A DNA stretch of 64,000 bases from Prunus persica (GCF_000346465.2 NC_034014.1:18899667-18963666), one strand, 5' to 3'. Shown: positions 10,366 to 24,683, numbered from the stretch's first letter. The notes: a model not told the origin generated them from the sequence alone. Numbers and translations are program-made.

Positions 10366-11487
10366 ATGGCAACAGCTATAGATCTTTACAGCAGCAGCTC
10401 AATGACACCAGATTTATCAGATTCCTTGAGGGAGGATCAGCTCATGAAAGCACTTATGCCTTTTATGAAAAGTGTTTCATCAACCTCTTCTTTGACATCT
10501 ATTTCTTCTTCTATTTCTTCACCAACCTCTCCTTCTACTTCTTCTTCCTTTTCTTCCTACCCTTCTTACACTTACCATCCTCCACTCTACTCTACTCAGC
10601 CCAATTTGTACCCTGACTTTTGCTCGCCATCCACAACCCACATGTTTGATCAAGTGAGTTTTGAGCAAACAGGTTCAATAGGGCTTAACCAACTTACCCC
10701 ATCTCAAATTCTTCAAATCCAAACCCAAATGGTCCTCCAGCAACAGCAGGAACACCAACAAAAGGAACAAATTGCTGCTCTTGCTTCTCCAGCTTCACTG
10801 CAAAACCAATATCAGCACCAAAACCCTCGCACCCCGAAATTCCTCAGCCCAAAAGCCATCCCAATGAAGCAAGTTGGTGCTCCCTCCAAACCCACAAAGC
10901 TCTACAGGGGAGTGAGGCAGAGGCATTGGGGCAAATGGGTTGCTGAGATTAGACTTCCCAAGAACCGAACCCGCCTATGGCTTGGTACCTTTGACACTGC
11001 TGAAGAAGCGGCTTTAGCTTATGATAAAGCTGCTTATAAGCTCAGGGGAGACTTTGCTCGGCTCAATTTCCCTCATCTCAAGCACCAAGGGGCTCATGTC
11101 TCCGGCGATTTTGGCCACTACAAGCCTCTCCATTCCTCAGTGGATGCCAAGCTCCAAGCAATTTGCCAGAGTTTGGCTGCTAATTCGGCGAAACAGGGGA
11201 AAACAGGGGAGCTCTGTTCTGTGGCAGAGAGAAAGCCAGCGATAACATCTCCTAAAGAGGTTTCATTGAAAACTGAATTGAAAAGTGAATGGGAATTAAC
11301 TGGTGTAGAGTGCTATAGACCGGAGATCTCATCTTCGCCCTCTCGGTCCGTTGAGTCTTCAGCCGGGTCCTCTTCGCCGGAATCCGACATTACCTTCTTG
11401 GAATTTTCGGATTCTCAATGGGATGAGGCTGAGAATTTCGGACTAGAGAAGTACCCTTCAGTGGAGATTGACTGGTCTGCTATATAA
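10366..11487 (+). CDS. RAP2-4: AP2/ERF transcription factor, RAP2.4-like (DREB subgroup A-6)
   Basis: A 373-aa nuclear DNA-binding protein with one intronless coding exon. It has a Ser/Thr-rich N-terminal region (about 36-64), a Gln-rich stretch (about 115-135) and one AP2/ERF domain at about 180-237, opening [19 protein letters not shown] and closing [11 protein letters not shown]. The Trp and Arg residues that contact DNA are present, and the WVAEIR signature places it in the DREB branch. The C-terminus is acidic and ends with an ESDITFLEF motif and a VEIDWSAI tail typical of RAP2.4 proteins, a likely activation region. Family members bind DRE/GCC-type boxes and regulate drought, light, ethylene and redox responses. 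Start choice: the ATG at 10366 gives the family N-terminus and is the first in frame. The promoter carries ABRE-like sites. Confidence 0.95.
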   Translation: MATAIDLYSSSSMTPDLSDSLREDQLMKALMPFMKSVSSTSSLTSISSSISSPTSPSTSSSFSSYPSYTYHPPLYSTQPNLYPDFCSPSTTHMFDQVSFEQTGSIGLNQLTPSQILQIQTQMVLQQQQEHQQKEQIAALASPASLQNQYQHQNPRTPKFLSPKAIPMKQVGAPSKPTKLYRGVRQRHWGKWVAEIRLPKNRTRLWLGTFDTAEEAALAYDKAAYKLRGDFARLNFPHLKHQGAHVSGDFGHYKPLHSSVDAKLQAICQSLAANSAKQGKTGELCSVAERKPAITSPKEVSLKTELKSEWELTGVECYRPEISSSPSRSVESSAGSSSPESDITFLEFSDSQWDEAENFGLEKYPSVEIDWSAI

Positions 11488-14044
11488 AGTCCTTATGATA
11501 ATGTAATCTTTGCTTATTTCTCGCTTTAACTTTAATTTGTGTCTAGTTTGGGTTTTAGCCTTTTAGGTCCAGTTTGGTGTAGTCAGGTGCTTCTGCAATG
11601 AATTTTTTACATTTGCAGAGGTTTTCCTCAGTCATAGTTATTAGTTCATAGGATAATGAGTCTGCAATATGTAATGATTTCTCCATTTTGGTCTGCTGGT
11701 AATTTTTTTTCCTTGCATGACTATGGAGATTTCTGGTTATCCTTTCAGGTCAGTGTAATTAAACAGTTCCTTTTGTTAGTGTTAATTGTTCTACTTTTTC
11801 TATATTTTGTGTAACATGAAGAGCATGTGATGGTGTGTGATTCTATCTCTTCAAGTAAATAGCAAAAACTTAATTTAGAAAGAAAAAAAAAATTGTGAAA
11901 GAGGAGAAGACGACGAAAAACATGATCAAATTCTGATGGAAAGTGGAGTTTGGGAAATTCTATAATGTGTGATTAGAATATTAGCACAGGCATGAGGCCA
12001 TGACAGGAAACAGAAAAATACTTTTCCGGATGATGTTCATTTATATATTGCACGCTGTATGATTATTATGGGCTTCAAACCGCCTGGGCATTATGAAGTT
12101 CAAGGGGCCTTGCACAAACATTTTTTTACCTGGTGGAAAAATTCACAGCTTCCAGAAATATAGGACACAAACAAGAGGGTTAGTAAGCTAAATAATGCAA
12201 AATCGTGGTCTCAGTTTACTTCACTGATAGTAAATAGAACACACAAACATAGCAAATCATATGTTAATCTCGTCTCAATAGTTTATTGTGAGTTTCCAAC
12301 TGACATGACAGGTGACTGGGTAGCATGAGTAGCATCTTACTTGCTAGAAATAAATAAGGTCTGGAGTAATTTGAAAAACTGATACACTCTCATATAGTTG
12401 GAGTTCATAAACTTAGAATTTGGTTAATGGTAATTATGCTTCTCAATTTATAAAGCTTTTATTCTTGAAAGTACATGAAGGGTAAATCCTAGATTCATGA
12501 GCAGAAAACACTCATGGATTGAGCGTGAGTGATGAAATACAAATTTAGTTATTTGATAGTCACTCAACTTTGATTTGTAATTTGAAATATTTGTGAAGTT
12601 GTTCTACAAAAATGAATCAAAGGTAGCCAACTGTTCATGGAGATGACTTTGGCAGCATTTTGCTTCGGCAAATTTAGAGCCCAAAAGGAGGATAATGGGA
12701 GCATCTTGGATCACCTCCCACTTTATGGGATTCTGTAATTTTCTTATTTGCATCTTTGAATGAGATTGACAGGTGGGAATGGCCAAACCATGGGTTGCTG
12801 CTGATCCCACTTAACCGGCTACACATTATCTTATCCCTTCCGGCCTGAGATAAGAAGATTTGAGGCCACCATCCCAAGAATTCAAGATTAGAAAAGAAGA
12901 AAGCCCTAAAATATGTATAAACTTTGTTCAATATTCTATTCTTTCCTTCTCGGCAGCATGCGCAGACAAGTAGTTCACACTGCTAAACATTTTGATAAGG
13001 AAAGAGACTCTGAAAGCTTATTTCTGGGCCACCAAGAATCCTTTATTCATAATATTTGTCTTTGTTGTATCACAAAGTCTTATAAAGGAAATTATATTGA
13101 TATTGTCCTCGCTTTAATCACCTAAGTTTAAGTTCAATTATTCAATACTTGTTAAGGTCTCGGTACCATTATTAGATAATCACATATATTTGAGTTTAGT
13201 GTTGTATTCTTCCGATGTGCATGTGAAATTTACACATCTTGACTTGTATCAAGTCAACTATACCAACAATCTTTTGAATATGATCTCACAGTTTCTTTCT
13301 CAATTGTTAACTTTATCTTAAATATTGTCCAAAGCATCCAAATTTAAGCCAAAAAGGTGTGTGAATGGGAATGAAACTTGCATCTTGTTAAAGTTAAAGG
13401 GATTCCTTCGAGGGTGGAAAAAGTTCATGGCCAAGTTGGTTATTCCACTTTACAGGTTTCAATGATGTGGCTTTGTGAGGTGCCTTCAAGTGTAATGTAA
13501 GCAAAAGATTCTAATTGTCCATTTGTCCATAATCTAGAATTAAAGATGCATTCTGAGGTTTCTAAGGTCTGTGTTTGAGACTTTTGGCACCATTTTAAAT
13601 TGCACATAGAGGAACAGAATCATAGTTAACCATATATGTGGCCAAAAAAGCAAATAATGGAATGATAACTAAAGGATATGATTTGATCATAGGTCTCTTT
13701 ACCGCAGGAGAGTGGGAAAAAAGAGTTATCCCTTGTATATGAAGAATTATTGAGTGTGGAGAAAAATAAAACAAAAACAACCGGGCACCCACTTTGCTTT
13801 TACACTTTTGCAATTTTAAGGGCATGCTTAGTAGTACTACGTGGATCTTATCTTTTCTTTAGACAGATGATAGATGTGAAAGACAGAGGTAAACATAGAT
13901 TGTAGAACAATCTTTTAGGATAAAAACCAAAAATAAGAAAATAAACTTAAATGCTTTTGAGTTTTTATTTTATTTTAGCTGTTAGTCCTTTTCTCCTCCT
14001 AGTCTTTTTATCTATCTTCTAAGTTTTCCCTTCAACCATCAATT
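11488..14044. other. 3' UTR of the ERF gene and intergenic spacer
   Basis: The first ~350 bp are T-rich and are likely 3' UTR. The rest is non-coding spacer; short ORFs at 12604-13125 and 13595-13825 have no recognisable domains and overlap on opposite strands. Confidence 0.55.
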
Positions 14045-14641
14045 TGTTGGAAATATGCCCTAAAAGCCAATCATGAGATTTCGGTTATTTAACCATCTAA
14101 GATAACCTATGGGCAATTAAGTCAATCCAAGAAATAGTCTCATTAATAATTATATGTATGACGACAAGTTTGTGGCCTATGAGATGAGGAAAGTGATCTA
14201 AAGAAGTTAGGTCTAGGAAACCTTTCCCTAGAACTCATATCCTGAACAATTCCTAGTCATAGGATCATTTTCATTGGAGATGACGATCTGCAAAGACTAT
14301 CGTCCACTATATCTGCTCAATTAGGAGGATGACTAGTCTCAAGTCATTTGTGTAGCTAATACTAAGATTAAGTGTATGGGTGCTTACTAGAGAGTGAGCT
14401 CACTGAATGCGATCAAATATGAAATCTTGTATGAAAGTTTTGCCTGCATGTCAAAGAAGATTTCTAAGTTGCAATAACAGAGAATTAGTCCTTAGACCTA
14501 AAGCACCATGATTATGAGTACATCAGTGATCTTAGGTTATATCATATATCGAGCCCAACTCAGAAATTGACTTAAGACATCGTTGGGGTCCTTAATTGAT
14601 TCATAGAGGCATGCGACTGTACAACAAGGGATTCGACTCTC

Positions 14642-14695
<54 letters not shown>

Positions 14696-15210
14696 TATAC
14701 GATGTGATTCAGAAATCTCTGCCTAAAGTAGTGAGCTTCAATTGAGGAAGATGTTCCTAATCAAGCTTAAGTGAATCACATAAGTCGTGATCAATCACAT
14801 TAGGGATTTGACATGAATTTCATATCCTATTAATGTGATAAAGAGTATTGAAAATAGAGAGGGATCGTGCTGCGTTGTAATTCCAACTAAATGGGATCTC
14901 TAACACATTTTATTTAGCTCGGGTAATCATGACATGTTGCTAAACGTCACTCACAATTTGTGAAGCCCTAAGGGCATGCCGTAGAAAAGGGTTTGGATTG
15001 ATAATCGACAAAGAATAGTTTAAGTATCACCCATTGCATGGCTAACTAGAATCTAATCGATTGCACACCGAAAAGGTTGAGTTTGGATAAATAATGAAGA
15101 TGACTAAATCAATGATTTAGGCGGTCAATTGATCGGATCAAGATTAACTTAATCATATTGATTTATATATATGAATTGGCTTCCAAGGCACATTGGGCTT
15201 GGACCCTTTG
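14045..15210 (+). mobile_element. probable solo LTR, Angela/BARE-like copia type
   Basis: It opens TGTTGGAAATATGCCCTAAA, which closely resembles the opening of Angela/BARE-type copia LTRs as I remember them. The following ~1.1 kb is non-coding and has the drawn-out character of such LTRs (for example GAGTGAGCTCACTGA at about 14392). No internal gag-pol region follows, so it would be a solo or truncated LTR. The right end is uncertain and I did not find a target-site duplication. A (GA)n microsatellite lies inside. Confidence 0.45.
14644..14692. repeat. (GA)n microsatellite
   Basis: About 24 perfect GA units with no interruptions. Confidence 0.97.
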
Positions 15211-16080
15211 GGATTTTAGTTTAAAGGCTTAATTACACTAATGCTCCTTAAAACTTCAGTCAAATCTCATTTTGCACCCCAAAACTCAAAATGGCCCACT
15301 TTCATCCATTGACCAAGGTTTGGTGACCCACTTTACCCCTGCTGTTAACTCCATTCAAAATTCTGTTAACTTTGATAACGTGATAGGGGTATTTTTGTAA
15401 TTTCGTACATATACATATTAATGTACAGGTCAAGTCGAGGTTTATTTTTATGTTGGAAACAAGAGTGACTTAGGTTTACAATTCAAGCTTAAATATTTAT
15501 TAATTGCATAATCCGCATCAAAAGTGTCGGATCCATGTATGCCATGTGAGCAAAAATCATCACAACATTGCAACTGTTTGAAAGTTGGGTACCAAGATGA
15601 AATGACCCAAGTAGCATTTCTTTCCGACCTTAGCTCCGCGCAAGACAAACGACCTTGTGAGTTATAATTATAGAAGTAAAATGTAATTTACTCAAAAAAG
15701 AGGCAAGCCTTTGAGATTGGGAAATTGGATGGACTAAATGCCTACAAAGAACCATATCCAGTGTACTATTGAAGCCCAAACAAGCTGTACCCAAAACCTT
15801 TAAAAAAATCAATAACAAAATAACAAAAAAAAGGACTGCATACTAGAGCCCAGTAACTTTTGTTCCTTGCTAATGGGTGTTGGGTTGGCTTGTTGGCAAT
15901 TGGCCCATGAGTATTGGATCCTTCTTAAAAGAGACCAAAGGTTGTACTTCATCGAAAGTAGCAGTCACATTTATATGTTTTGAAACTTTTTAAAACTAAG
16001 AACTTGTTGCAGACAAAACTATATTATAAAAATATAAAAATAAAGGCCAGGAAATGAGAGGATGGTAGAGGAGATGCTAC
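15211..16080. other. intergenic with a possible repeat fragment
   Basis: 15226-15424 has the feel of a dispersed plant repeat (phrases such as CAAATCTCATTTTGCACCCC and a GGGGTATTTTTGTAATTTCG tail) but I cannot name it. The remainder shows no gene. Confidence 0.35.
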
Positions 16081-16082
16081 AA

Positions 16083-16211
16083 TGAGGGGGATTTTGGTGT
16101 AGGGGTTGAATGAAGGGTTTAATCTAACCATCCAATCATTAACAAGTTTAAGTCCAATATTTTCTCTCCTATTGGATAGTGGGGTTGAACCCCTCCCACA
16201 ATCCCCTTATT
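16083..16211. mobile_element. possible MITE with ~24-bp terminal inverted repeats
   Basis: The left end TGAGGGGGATTTTGGTGTAG and the right end, read in reverse complement (ATAAGGGGATTGTGGGAGGG), match over about 24 bp with several differences and both run into GGTTGAA/GGTTCAA. The element is about 130 bp and non-coding. I could not fix the target-site duplication. Confidence 0.4.
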
Positions 16212-18617
16212 ATCGCATTTCCGGGAGGGCCGAAGCTGGAAATTCAACTAGAATGCGGACTCTTTGTGAACCCATGAAAGAACTAGAGGGACTAGATGAC
16301 CCAAACCTATGCAAGAATTAGAGGACCCAAGAGAAATGGCAAGACCTATTTAGCCTAACCAAAGCTCCAAACAGCCTAGTCTCTTTAGGTTTTTTTTTTC
16401 TTTTAAAGCATAACAAAGGAAGCTCAGTTTTATGTATACTTTGTTGTTTAATTTCATTTTCTAGTTTGTCCCAAACAGAGTCAAAGCTCAAAGCTATAGT
16501 TGATTGAAAGCGTGCATCGTATAAAATTAATTTATTCACACTCTTGAAAGCGCACCACAACCACCTTCTTCATACCTAAACAGATATGTTTCTCAATCAA
16601 TTTGCCTTTGGCTTCTTCCTGGCGTGCGTGACCAAATAATAATAAGGTAGTTCAAACAGGTGGAATTGACTTGTAATCTTTCTCCTGAATTAAAAAGAAA
16701 AGAAAAAAAAGCATTCCCACCACCACTCCACACACAAAATCTTCAATCTTCAACCCTCAAATATTCTCTGCATTTTTTTATCCATGTATAATTTCCATTT
16801 GAAAATTTCTAACGTTGCCTTGCCTACTTCATGCTTGTTGACGCATTGAGTATCTTCACCTTTTGACCTTTAAGCATGATCATTCATTCAAGTTTAGGTA
16901 AATCAAACAAGGAACTGGAAATCGTATCGAAAAAAAGGACCTGATGAAAAGAAGAATAATGAAAATCTGAGTGCTCGGCTAACCTATGTTTTAAACGTGG
17001 TAAAGCATCAAATCCCTTGAACCATAACTATAGGATCGATGCGGTTCCAGAATATTAGACAAATTGGACATGCCTGCATTCATTTAATGAAAGAACTAAA
17101 TATCAGAATTAAGTATCAAAAGCTATATATATATATAGTATAGGGAAAAAAAAGTGCATGGAGATAGAGGGAGGGCCCTCTATTCCTATATAACACTTAT
17201 TTATTTTGTCAAAGGCCTCCTTGTATTAGTTAAAGATCCTTCAATATCAGATTTTATGCCACCAAGATCCCCATTTCCAAACAATTCCTTATCAAATGAG
17301 GAATATTGGCCCCTTGCCCCCTATAAATCTGACCCGTGAAATCTAATAACCTTTTTTACCCATCTCTCTCACTTGGAACTAGAGGAAAATAATCTCAATT
17401 ATAGTATGCACCACACTACATCTTTAATTACGAAGTAAGACCCATGTACGGAAGTGATTCTAATAAGATGAGAGATGTGGTTTGTAATGTGATCAGCATA
17501 TATGCTACGACTAACTTTATTGTTAGAAAACCAAATCATTCTTGATCTAATAGTATTCTCTTCCTCAATATTAGAATAGATCCTTAAGTTCAAATCCCTC
17601 TCCCCTATTGATCAAGAAAAATGAAAAAAAACTTTAATGCTAGAAAAGATGTGGCATATCTTCCTTCAATAATTTATTAATCAACCCGATCTTTCTTGCT
17701 ATGGTCATATAAAATATATCTTGATACATCTCAAACTTTTTGCACGCTAAATTGACATGGCTAGCGATTAGAGTTTCTCGACCGCAAACCCAAGCGATCA
17801 AAAAGTGTGCTATCACTTCAGCATGAAAAAAAATACTCAAAGTCTTTTGTTTCATATAGAAATCATATGAACTTGTCCAAGACTGGTTTGGCCGCATTGG
17901 ACTAAATCATGCATGTGCAATTGAAGTTCTCTCGGTTCTCAATGGTATAGGTAGGGCAAGGCCAACTTGGTAGGAATTTAGTCAATCAATTTGGAACTTT
18001 GAACATGATTTGTCTACGCTGACAAGAATAAAAACCCATATTCTGAAGAACCGTGGACTTGCTTACAGTTTGGATTCTCTCATTCTGAGCTTCAAGGGAA
18101 GGTACCACTTTTGCTGCTTGAAATTGAAGCTACCACTTTTGTAATAGCTTGACGTGTCATTTACATTATTTATTAATTGTATGTTTTGATTCCAAGAGTT
18201 CAATTCTCTTCTTACCAACCAGTTGGTGCCATTTGTGCTTAGATTTTGTAAGATTCATGAAACTGTCGAAGTTGTGGTTGTGGAAAGGCTAACCACTACT
18301 CAATGAATGATTATCTTTCTTGGACTATGACATGGTCGTTATATGTCACGCCAATGCCAAACTTAATCAAAATTCAATGGCGTGGCGCTTGGCGTCTCTT
18401 CCCATGTGGGAGGTTGCGCAGGTCCCAACAATGATGGTCCTAAAGAAGTTTAGGATGAAAAGATAAACATCGTGTTGTAAAGGATTTACATAAACAGGGG
18501 CCCCTTAACTCTGTTTCACTTTACAGTTTTTAATTTGTATTTTTAAAAGACTTAAAACAGACTATTTGTTTGTGAGTTGTTTCATAAATGTTTTCACTTT
18601 TGAACAAATGACATATC
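16212..18617. other. intergenic, no gene recognised
   Basis: AT-rich spacer. Short ORFs (for example 16318-16560 and 17640-17897) lack domains or supporting context. Confidence 0.55.
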
Positions 18618-18780
18618 GGGTCAGGTTCAGTGGTCATAGGGTTGGATCCATTGGTCACTAGGTTGGTCAGAGTGTTACTAGGTTGAACCCGAGGTCACTG
18701 AGTCAAGTTCGATGATCACGAAGCTACGTTTGAGCATCACTGATCAGATCGAAGGTTCATCAGGTCGGGCCAAGAATCTC
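18618..18780. repeat. degenerate 20-21-bp repeat with a GGTCA theme
   Basis: Successive blocks such as GGTTGGATCCATTGGTCACT, GGTTGGTCAGAGTGTTACTA and GGTTGAACCCGAGGTCACTG follow one another at 20-21-bp spacing, then decay toward 18780. It is more GC-rich than its surroundings and has no ORF. Confidence 0.5.
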
Positions 18781-21655
18781 TCTTCTTTTTTTCCCCATGG
18801 TTAAGGCATATGGGGACGAGGCCGCATGGTTGTTGAGGATGTGGGTCTACTTGCTAAAGGTGGCGAGTCCCACATTCAATTTTGACCTAGTTCAGTTATA
18901 ATGGAACTTTAAAATAACTCATTCCTTCAATTTTGAGTGGAAATGAAGTTTTTCCTGCGGTCAAATTCGGAATTTGAGGTCAGAATGGAAGTCAACGTAA
19001 CAGTGTTCGCACCATTTTTCGTTGAATTCATTGAAGTTATGATGAATTTTTGTTGGGTCTGGAGGTCTTGAGTTTGGACAGAGAGTCCCGAGGCTCAGCA
19101 TGAGTTTGTGGCCAAACGCACGATTCGAGTAAATGTTTAAAAAGTTCACAATGTCATTATAATTTACATAAATTATTTACAAGCTCCGAAAAATTTATGG
19201 AGATGAGATCTCTTTTCATCAAAACTAAAAAAGAGATTGTATATGGGTCCAACTCTAAATGTAATCTAATGATTAATCTATGTATTAAGTCGGTCTCCAT
19301 TCAATGATTATCTGTTGAAAAAATAAGTCACATCAAACAAAATTATGTAGCCATCTAAAAGTGACTAAATAAATAGACGAACATGATACTTTTAACAAAC
19401 CCTGAAACGTTGATGATGATAACCTCTTTGCAATAATACTAATTCATTTGATTTTCCTCTTTCATCTACAGGATTTCCCGTTTCAAATCTTTACAAATAA
19501 TAAAACATTGATGTGATGATGAGGATGTCACTATAATTAACTTCAAGTAAAATATGAACTAATACTACATCTGGGGGGATATACCATAAAAATTATGGTT
19601 ATTAGCTTTATAATCCCCCTACTTTTAAATAAAGTAAGGTGAGTTTTAGTCCATTTTGGTTTTAATAATCATAGTTTAATCAGGACAAGGATGCTGTCCA
19701 CTTGGAAGTCCATCATACCTACTTGGACCTTATGTGGAAGGTCCCAGGACATTCACATCATCAACTGTTTCAGTTAGAAAATTGGTTAACGGATATGCCA
19801 AAGCAAAAAAGAAAAAGTAGGGTTTTATCCCAAATCCAGCTTCATCTGACCTTTTTCACCAAATGATAACAAAGATTTCAAAAGCTTGATTGATGCTCTC
19901 AAAGCCAAATGAAGATAAAGAGTGGGGGGGAAAAATAACACATGGAAGGTTGCAGCAGCCCAAGCCATCAAAGGCACACGATAAAAAGGATATCAGGAAG
20001 GAACTGCCTCCAAATGACAAGAAGATATAGTTCTCTGGCCATGTCGACAAAAATTGGACTCATATGCCGACTATATGTTAAATATTAAGATAAGGCACTG
20101 CCCATCATGATGATGAGGATGATCATGAGAATTGTGTCATCTAGTATCAGTACGATTCATAATTAATCAAAATCATCATCATCAATCAGTAAGTGTTACT
20201 AAGGGAGGGATAAGGACTAAGCTTCAATTTAAGGGCCCAGATCTTCCATTCATTGTCGTCCTACATGCAAATGTGACTAATTGTTCGTACTAACTCGTCG
20301 TTTAACTATTAGATTATCATCGTCAACATTTCTGAATCAACTCCATAGAAAGCCCCACATGTTGGAATCCAAGGAAGTTTCATGCGTGCATACATACATA
20401 CACATACATAGATATGTTACTGCTTAATGCACTGGTGGTTCTACATGGTATGGTAGCAGCTGTTCTTCTAAGTTCGCCCTTCTTTTCTAAGCTTCTCCTC
20501 TTGGCAGCAACACTTCTTCTAATTCTCTCTTCTACTATTAGCTTCTCCTATTGGGTTTCTCCTAAAATACATGTATTTATCTTTAATTTTAGTTTTAATT
20601 TGAAATTGAGTATTCTAGGTGTATTTGTTTATGGCGATTAATGAAATTCACTCGTATACCGTTGAGTTTAGTATATAAGTTTTGCTTGGCCGGCTTTTAA
20701 ATTATGGATCGACCATTGCATTAGTGGGAGAATTATGTATATATCAGAATGGTCAACCATTTAAGTAACTTAAAAGAGAAACTTATTATTGGTTAGTAAA
20801 AAACTTCCAGGTAAAGTACTTGTGTTTTTTGCTCTTGTATATATAAACAAACAACTTACCTGGTATTTACTGTATCAAATAATATTTTTATATGCACCAA
20901 ATCTAAGCCATGGCGGTAGTCCTTGAATAAAGTACCTTGTGAGCACAAAAGTACGTGTAATCTAAATAAGAGCAATTCAATTTGGTGGGATGCTGATAAT
21001 ATTCATAGTCATTTCTTTACATTGCTTGGTTCCAGGATCTTTCCCAATCATTAAAGCATTAGGAAAAGGTGAAGAAAAGATAAACTTAACAAAAGAAAAA
21101 GAAAAGTATATATGATAAAAAAAAAAAAGAAGGGCGTATATGCGATAGGGGTGGTAGAAAAAAAGAACAAGATGAACAAATAATATATGAAATGTGACAC
21201 GATCCTGTGAACATTATCAAAAGCTTTTAGGGTTCCGTTTTGCAATTTGCTAAGGGAAACATCCTCCAAAACTATTTGCTTTATTGGTGAATATATCACT
21301 ACAGTTAATTAGCCATTTAAACCAGAACTATTTGATGATCAATGTAGATGCTCATGATTATATTTTGAGATGCAAAATTTGGAATAAATTATGTGGGGAT
21401 TTTTATATTCTCTTTAAAAGTTTCCACTTAAGATCAATTAATAGATCTATTTATAGATATTTTTCGTTTAGGAGATTGCTTCCCTCCTTCCCTACAAGGA
21501 GGCGTTACTACTTCCTGCAAATCACAATCTGACACATATGTAAAGCTGTGATTGGCAAGAAAGTATGAGTTCCTACTTCCAGGGAAGAAGGCAAATATTT
21601 TCCTTTGGATTACTAGTCGGTCTCCATTTTATTGGAGGAGGTTCGTAGTTCTAAT
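18781..21655. other. intergenic, no gene recognised
   Basis: Spacer with an A-rich run near 21117-21130. The short ORF at 20414-20641 is leucine-rich but lacks any family signature and I treat it as chance. Confidence 0.5.
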
Positions 21656-22219
21656 CATGGGCGGAACCACACTAAGAGCTATAGTGGGCTGTAGCCCAAT
21701 GTGGTTTTTTCAGGAAAAAAATAATATATAAAACCTATATATTTAACTTGTTTTCAATAATATCCTAGTATATATTAACTTATTAAAGCCCAAAAAATTC
21801 CAATTTTATTTATTTATAAATTTAGTTGGAGGGCAGCAATAAAAATACACATCAAAATAGGTTCACTTTCAATTATGTTATTGAACATATATTTTCATTT
21901 TGATCATATGTGTTTTTCAGTTGCATTTAATATGTATTTATTTTTTTTATTTTTGATAAAGAGCGATAGTATTTTATTGATAAGAGGAACATAAACAAGT
22001 ACAAAGCCACTATGGTGCTAAACCATATTTGGTTTATGTTAAAGCTTATTGAAAATTAGTCTATGAAGCTATGAACTACCGTTATTTATATGATTTAATA
22101 TTTACTTTTATTTCTGGAAAGACTATAGAAATTGTAAGCACCAAAAAAAATAATCATTCAATTTTAAGGTAACAACTTTAGCTAGCCCAGCCGTTGAAAA
22201 ATTCCTGATTCCACCCTTA
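21656..22219. mobile_element. non-autonomous hAT-like element with target-site duplication
   Basis: The ends are imperfect inverted repeats: left GGGCGGAACCA, right (reverse complement) GGGTGGAATCA. They are flanked by the direct repeat GTTCTAAT at 21648-21655 and 22220-22227; the match extends to TAGTTCTAAT. An 8-bp duplication fits hAT. The interior is AT-rich and non-coding. Confidence 0.65.
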
Positions 22220-22227
22220 GTTCTAAT

Positions 22228-24683
22228 GTTATGAATAAAAAATTAAAAAAGATATATTAAAAGATGAATTGGATTTGTGACCTTTGGTGGAGAAGTCACC
22301 ATTACAATATTGAAGTCTTTATATCTAGTTGAGAAAGAAAAACGACTAAGCATATATAAAATGCCTAGCTATATACATGTTGCAATATGTATGGGTAGTA
22401 CGAATGAGATCATATAATTAAAGAGGTGATGTATCCATAATCGTTAATGCTTTTTGGATATTATTTTATGATAAACTAGTATTTATATATTTTTTAAAAG
22501 AGATCAACTAGATGTGGAGACATAATTAAGTTGTGGTATAACTAGGATGTTCCAATACTATATAAGAATAAAGGGAAAGGAACATTAAGCTATATTATTT
22601 TCAATTTTACTGGGGCCCATGAACCGGCCCCAAATCCAAATGATCTCAAGGCAACCAAATTTTTATAATCTCTTTTTTTTTTTTTTTTTTTTTTCTAATT
22701 AATTGGGTGCCCTTGAATATTCTCATCTTCAAATCTTGCCATTGGCAAGGAGGGATTTTTTTATATTTCATCTACTTATAGCAAAAGTTCGAAGATTGAA
22801 GTGGTGGAGCACTATAAGCCATGATAAATTTATTAAGTTATGCATGCAATTTGCATGCATACTTCTTCATTAATGAAAACGCATATATGCTAAAAGTTCA
22901 AGATATTGTTTTTGTTTTTTGGTTACATTAGAGGGAAAAAACTTCAATAGAGTTTGATTTTGGGTGCCATAGGGGAGGAGGAATCCACCACTATTGTAGT
23001 GGGAACCTATTGGCCAAGATATTATTTTTAATTCACATGAAAGTAGCCAGCACCATATACATACATGTATTGATTCTAAAAGTCTCCATATATTTTAGGT
23101 GAATTTACCGACAACAAATATTATATCGTCATCGTCATTCATGTAAGTTAAATACGAGATCTCTTCTGAATCAAGTAAAAACAAATACCATTATGTCAAA
23201 GACAAATTGATCTACTCGGTTGTTAATTAAATAAGTGAAAATATTCAATAGCAGCTAACTTAGAGCCGACATGAAAAATGTAGACGTAGAAATTAATTAA
23301 TAGTGCATGCAAAATTCATGCAATGTATATATTCGTTTTGGGTTTATAATTCTTTGCCTTGAGCCCAAGAAAGGGATTGGTGGCACAAAGACGTGTTATC
23401 TCATTCTTCAACTCGGAGAAAAAAGTTTTACGCGTAGGGTCCCATCCTAACCGAAAGTTTCAATGTTTCAAGATATGGTTAGGGACAGGTGGTAGTTATT
23501 TCCCTTTACCTGTCAACTGCCAAGTAGCTTGGGATACTTCCATGAAAATACATGTCTTGGAATCCAATGAAAAGATTTCGGGCATCAATGGTTATTAACG
23601 TAGAACTTTTTTTTTTTTTTTTTTTAAGGAACTTTGAATTCAAATTAAGGTTTACTGGTTTGACCAAGTTCTCATTAGTTCTCATATTCAATCTAATCAC
23701 TCTGTCTAATTTGATTTGTATAAGCCAGCAATGTCGACCTAATTAATTTCAAAATCAGATGTTGACACTTTTAACTTATAGTAACACTTGCCTTTACTTG
23801 AAATGTAAACACGGTCTTATTCATAACATTAATTATGGGATGTTTTAATTCTCTTATGGTATTAAATCAGCCGCAGTATCTACACCATCAACAACCACTT
23901 GCGTTTTGACGTCACTTAATATATGTTGTCCGTGTATAGTAAAAACAAAAATCTTGAAAGCGAAGCCTTGCATCATAGTATGTTATAATCATGAATTTCT
24001 GTATTTACTGACAATGAATTTTGAATTGAATATTGTAGTTTTATCATAACAAAGACAAATATTCAACATTCTTTAGTTGAGTTACATTTGGAATCTAATT
24101 ATTTCAATAAAAATATATTATCGAAGACAAGAATTCTCATATGAACCTAGTCAGTGTTTGATTGTGTGGTGAGGTATAGGTATCTAGTCCGAATTCATTG
24201 GAACAACACAAACACGAAGACAAGAATTCAAACAATATTGACCGATTGTTTTTCGGTCTAGTCGACCTCAATTTGTCATGATGCTGTTAGAAATTTCAAA
24301 CACAAAACGAACAATAAATTAATAACCAAGGTGATGTCTTTTCATTACATTATATCCGAAGACAAAAATATTGGTCCTACTCTCTCATAGCCATACACGA
24401 TACACCCACCAAAAGAAAACAACAAGCAGCAAATACTTTTCTCTATGTACCTTTACAAACTACATTTTTCTCTCTGGCAATTGGCTGTCAGCCAACACTA
24501 CTCCCTATTATTGTTATACGATTTGTCTTCAACATTCATAATTCTAATTTTTTATTTTTTATTTTGCTCAAATGTTGAAACCAAATCCTTAACCTATCAT
24601 AATTCTAATTCGCTATTTTGGTTCATCTTCTCTCACTTAAGTTATTGTAAAAAAAACTTACTTATATATGAATGGTTTCTAAA
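22228..24683. other. intergenic, no gene recognised
   Basis: AT-rich spacer with a T-run at about 22673-22695 and another near 23608-23625. No credible ORF. Confidence 0.55.

Noticed and set aside
12604..13125. Short ORFs on both strands downstream of the ERF gene
   Set aside because: They overlap each other on opposite strands, have no domain and no credible splice signals.
15226..15424. Naming this stretch as a specific transposon family
   Set aside because: It has a dispersed-repeat feel but no clear ends or target-site duplication.
20414..20641. 75-codon leucine-rich ORF that looks like a membrane peptide
   Set aside because: T-rich DNA gives Leu/Phe/Ile by chance; no promoter, homologue or conserved motif that I can point to.
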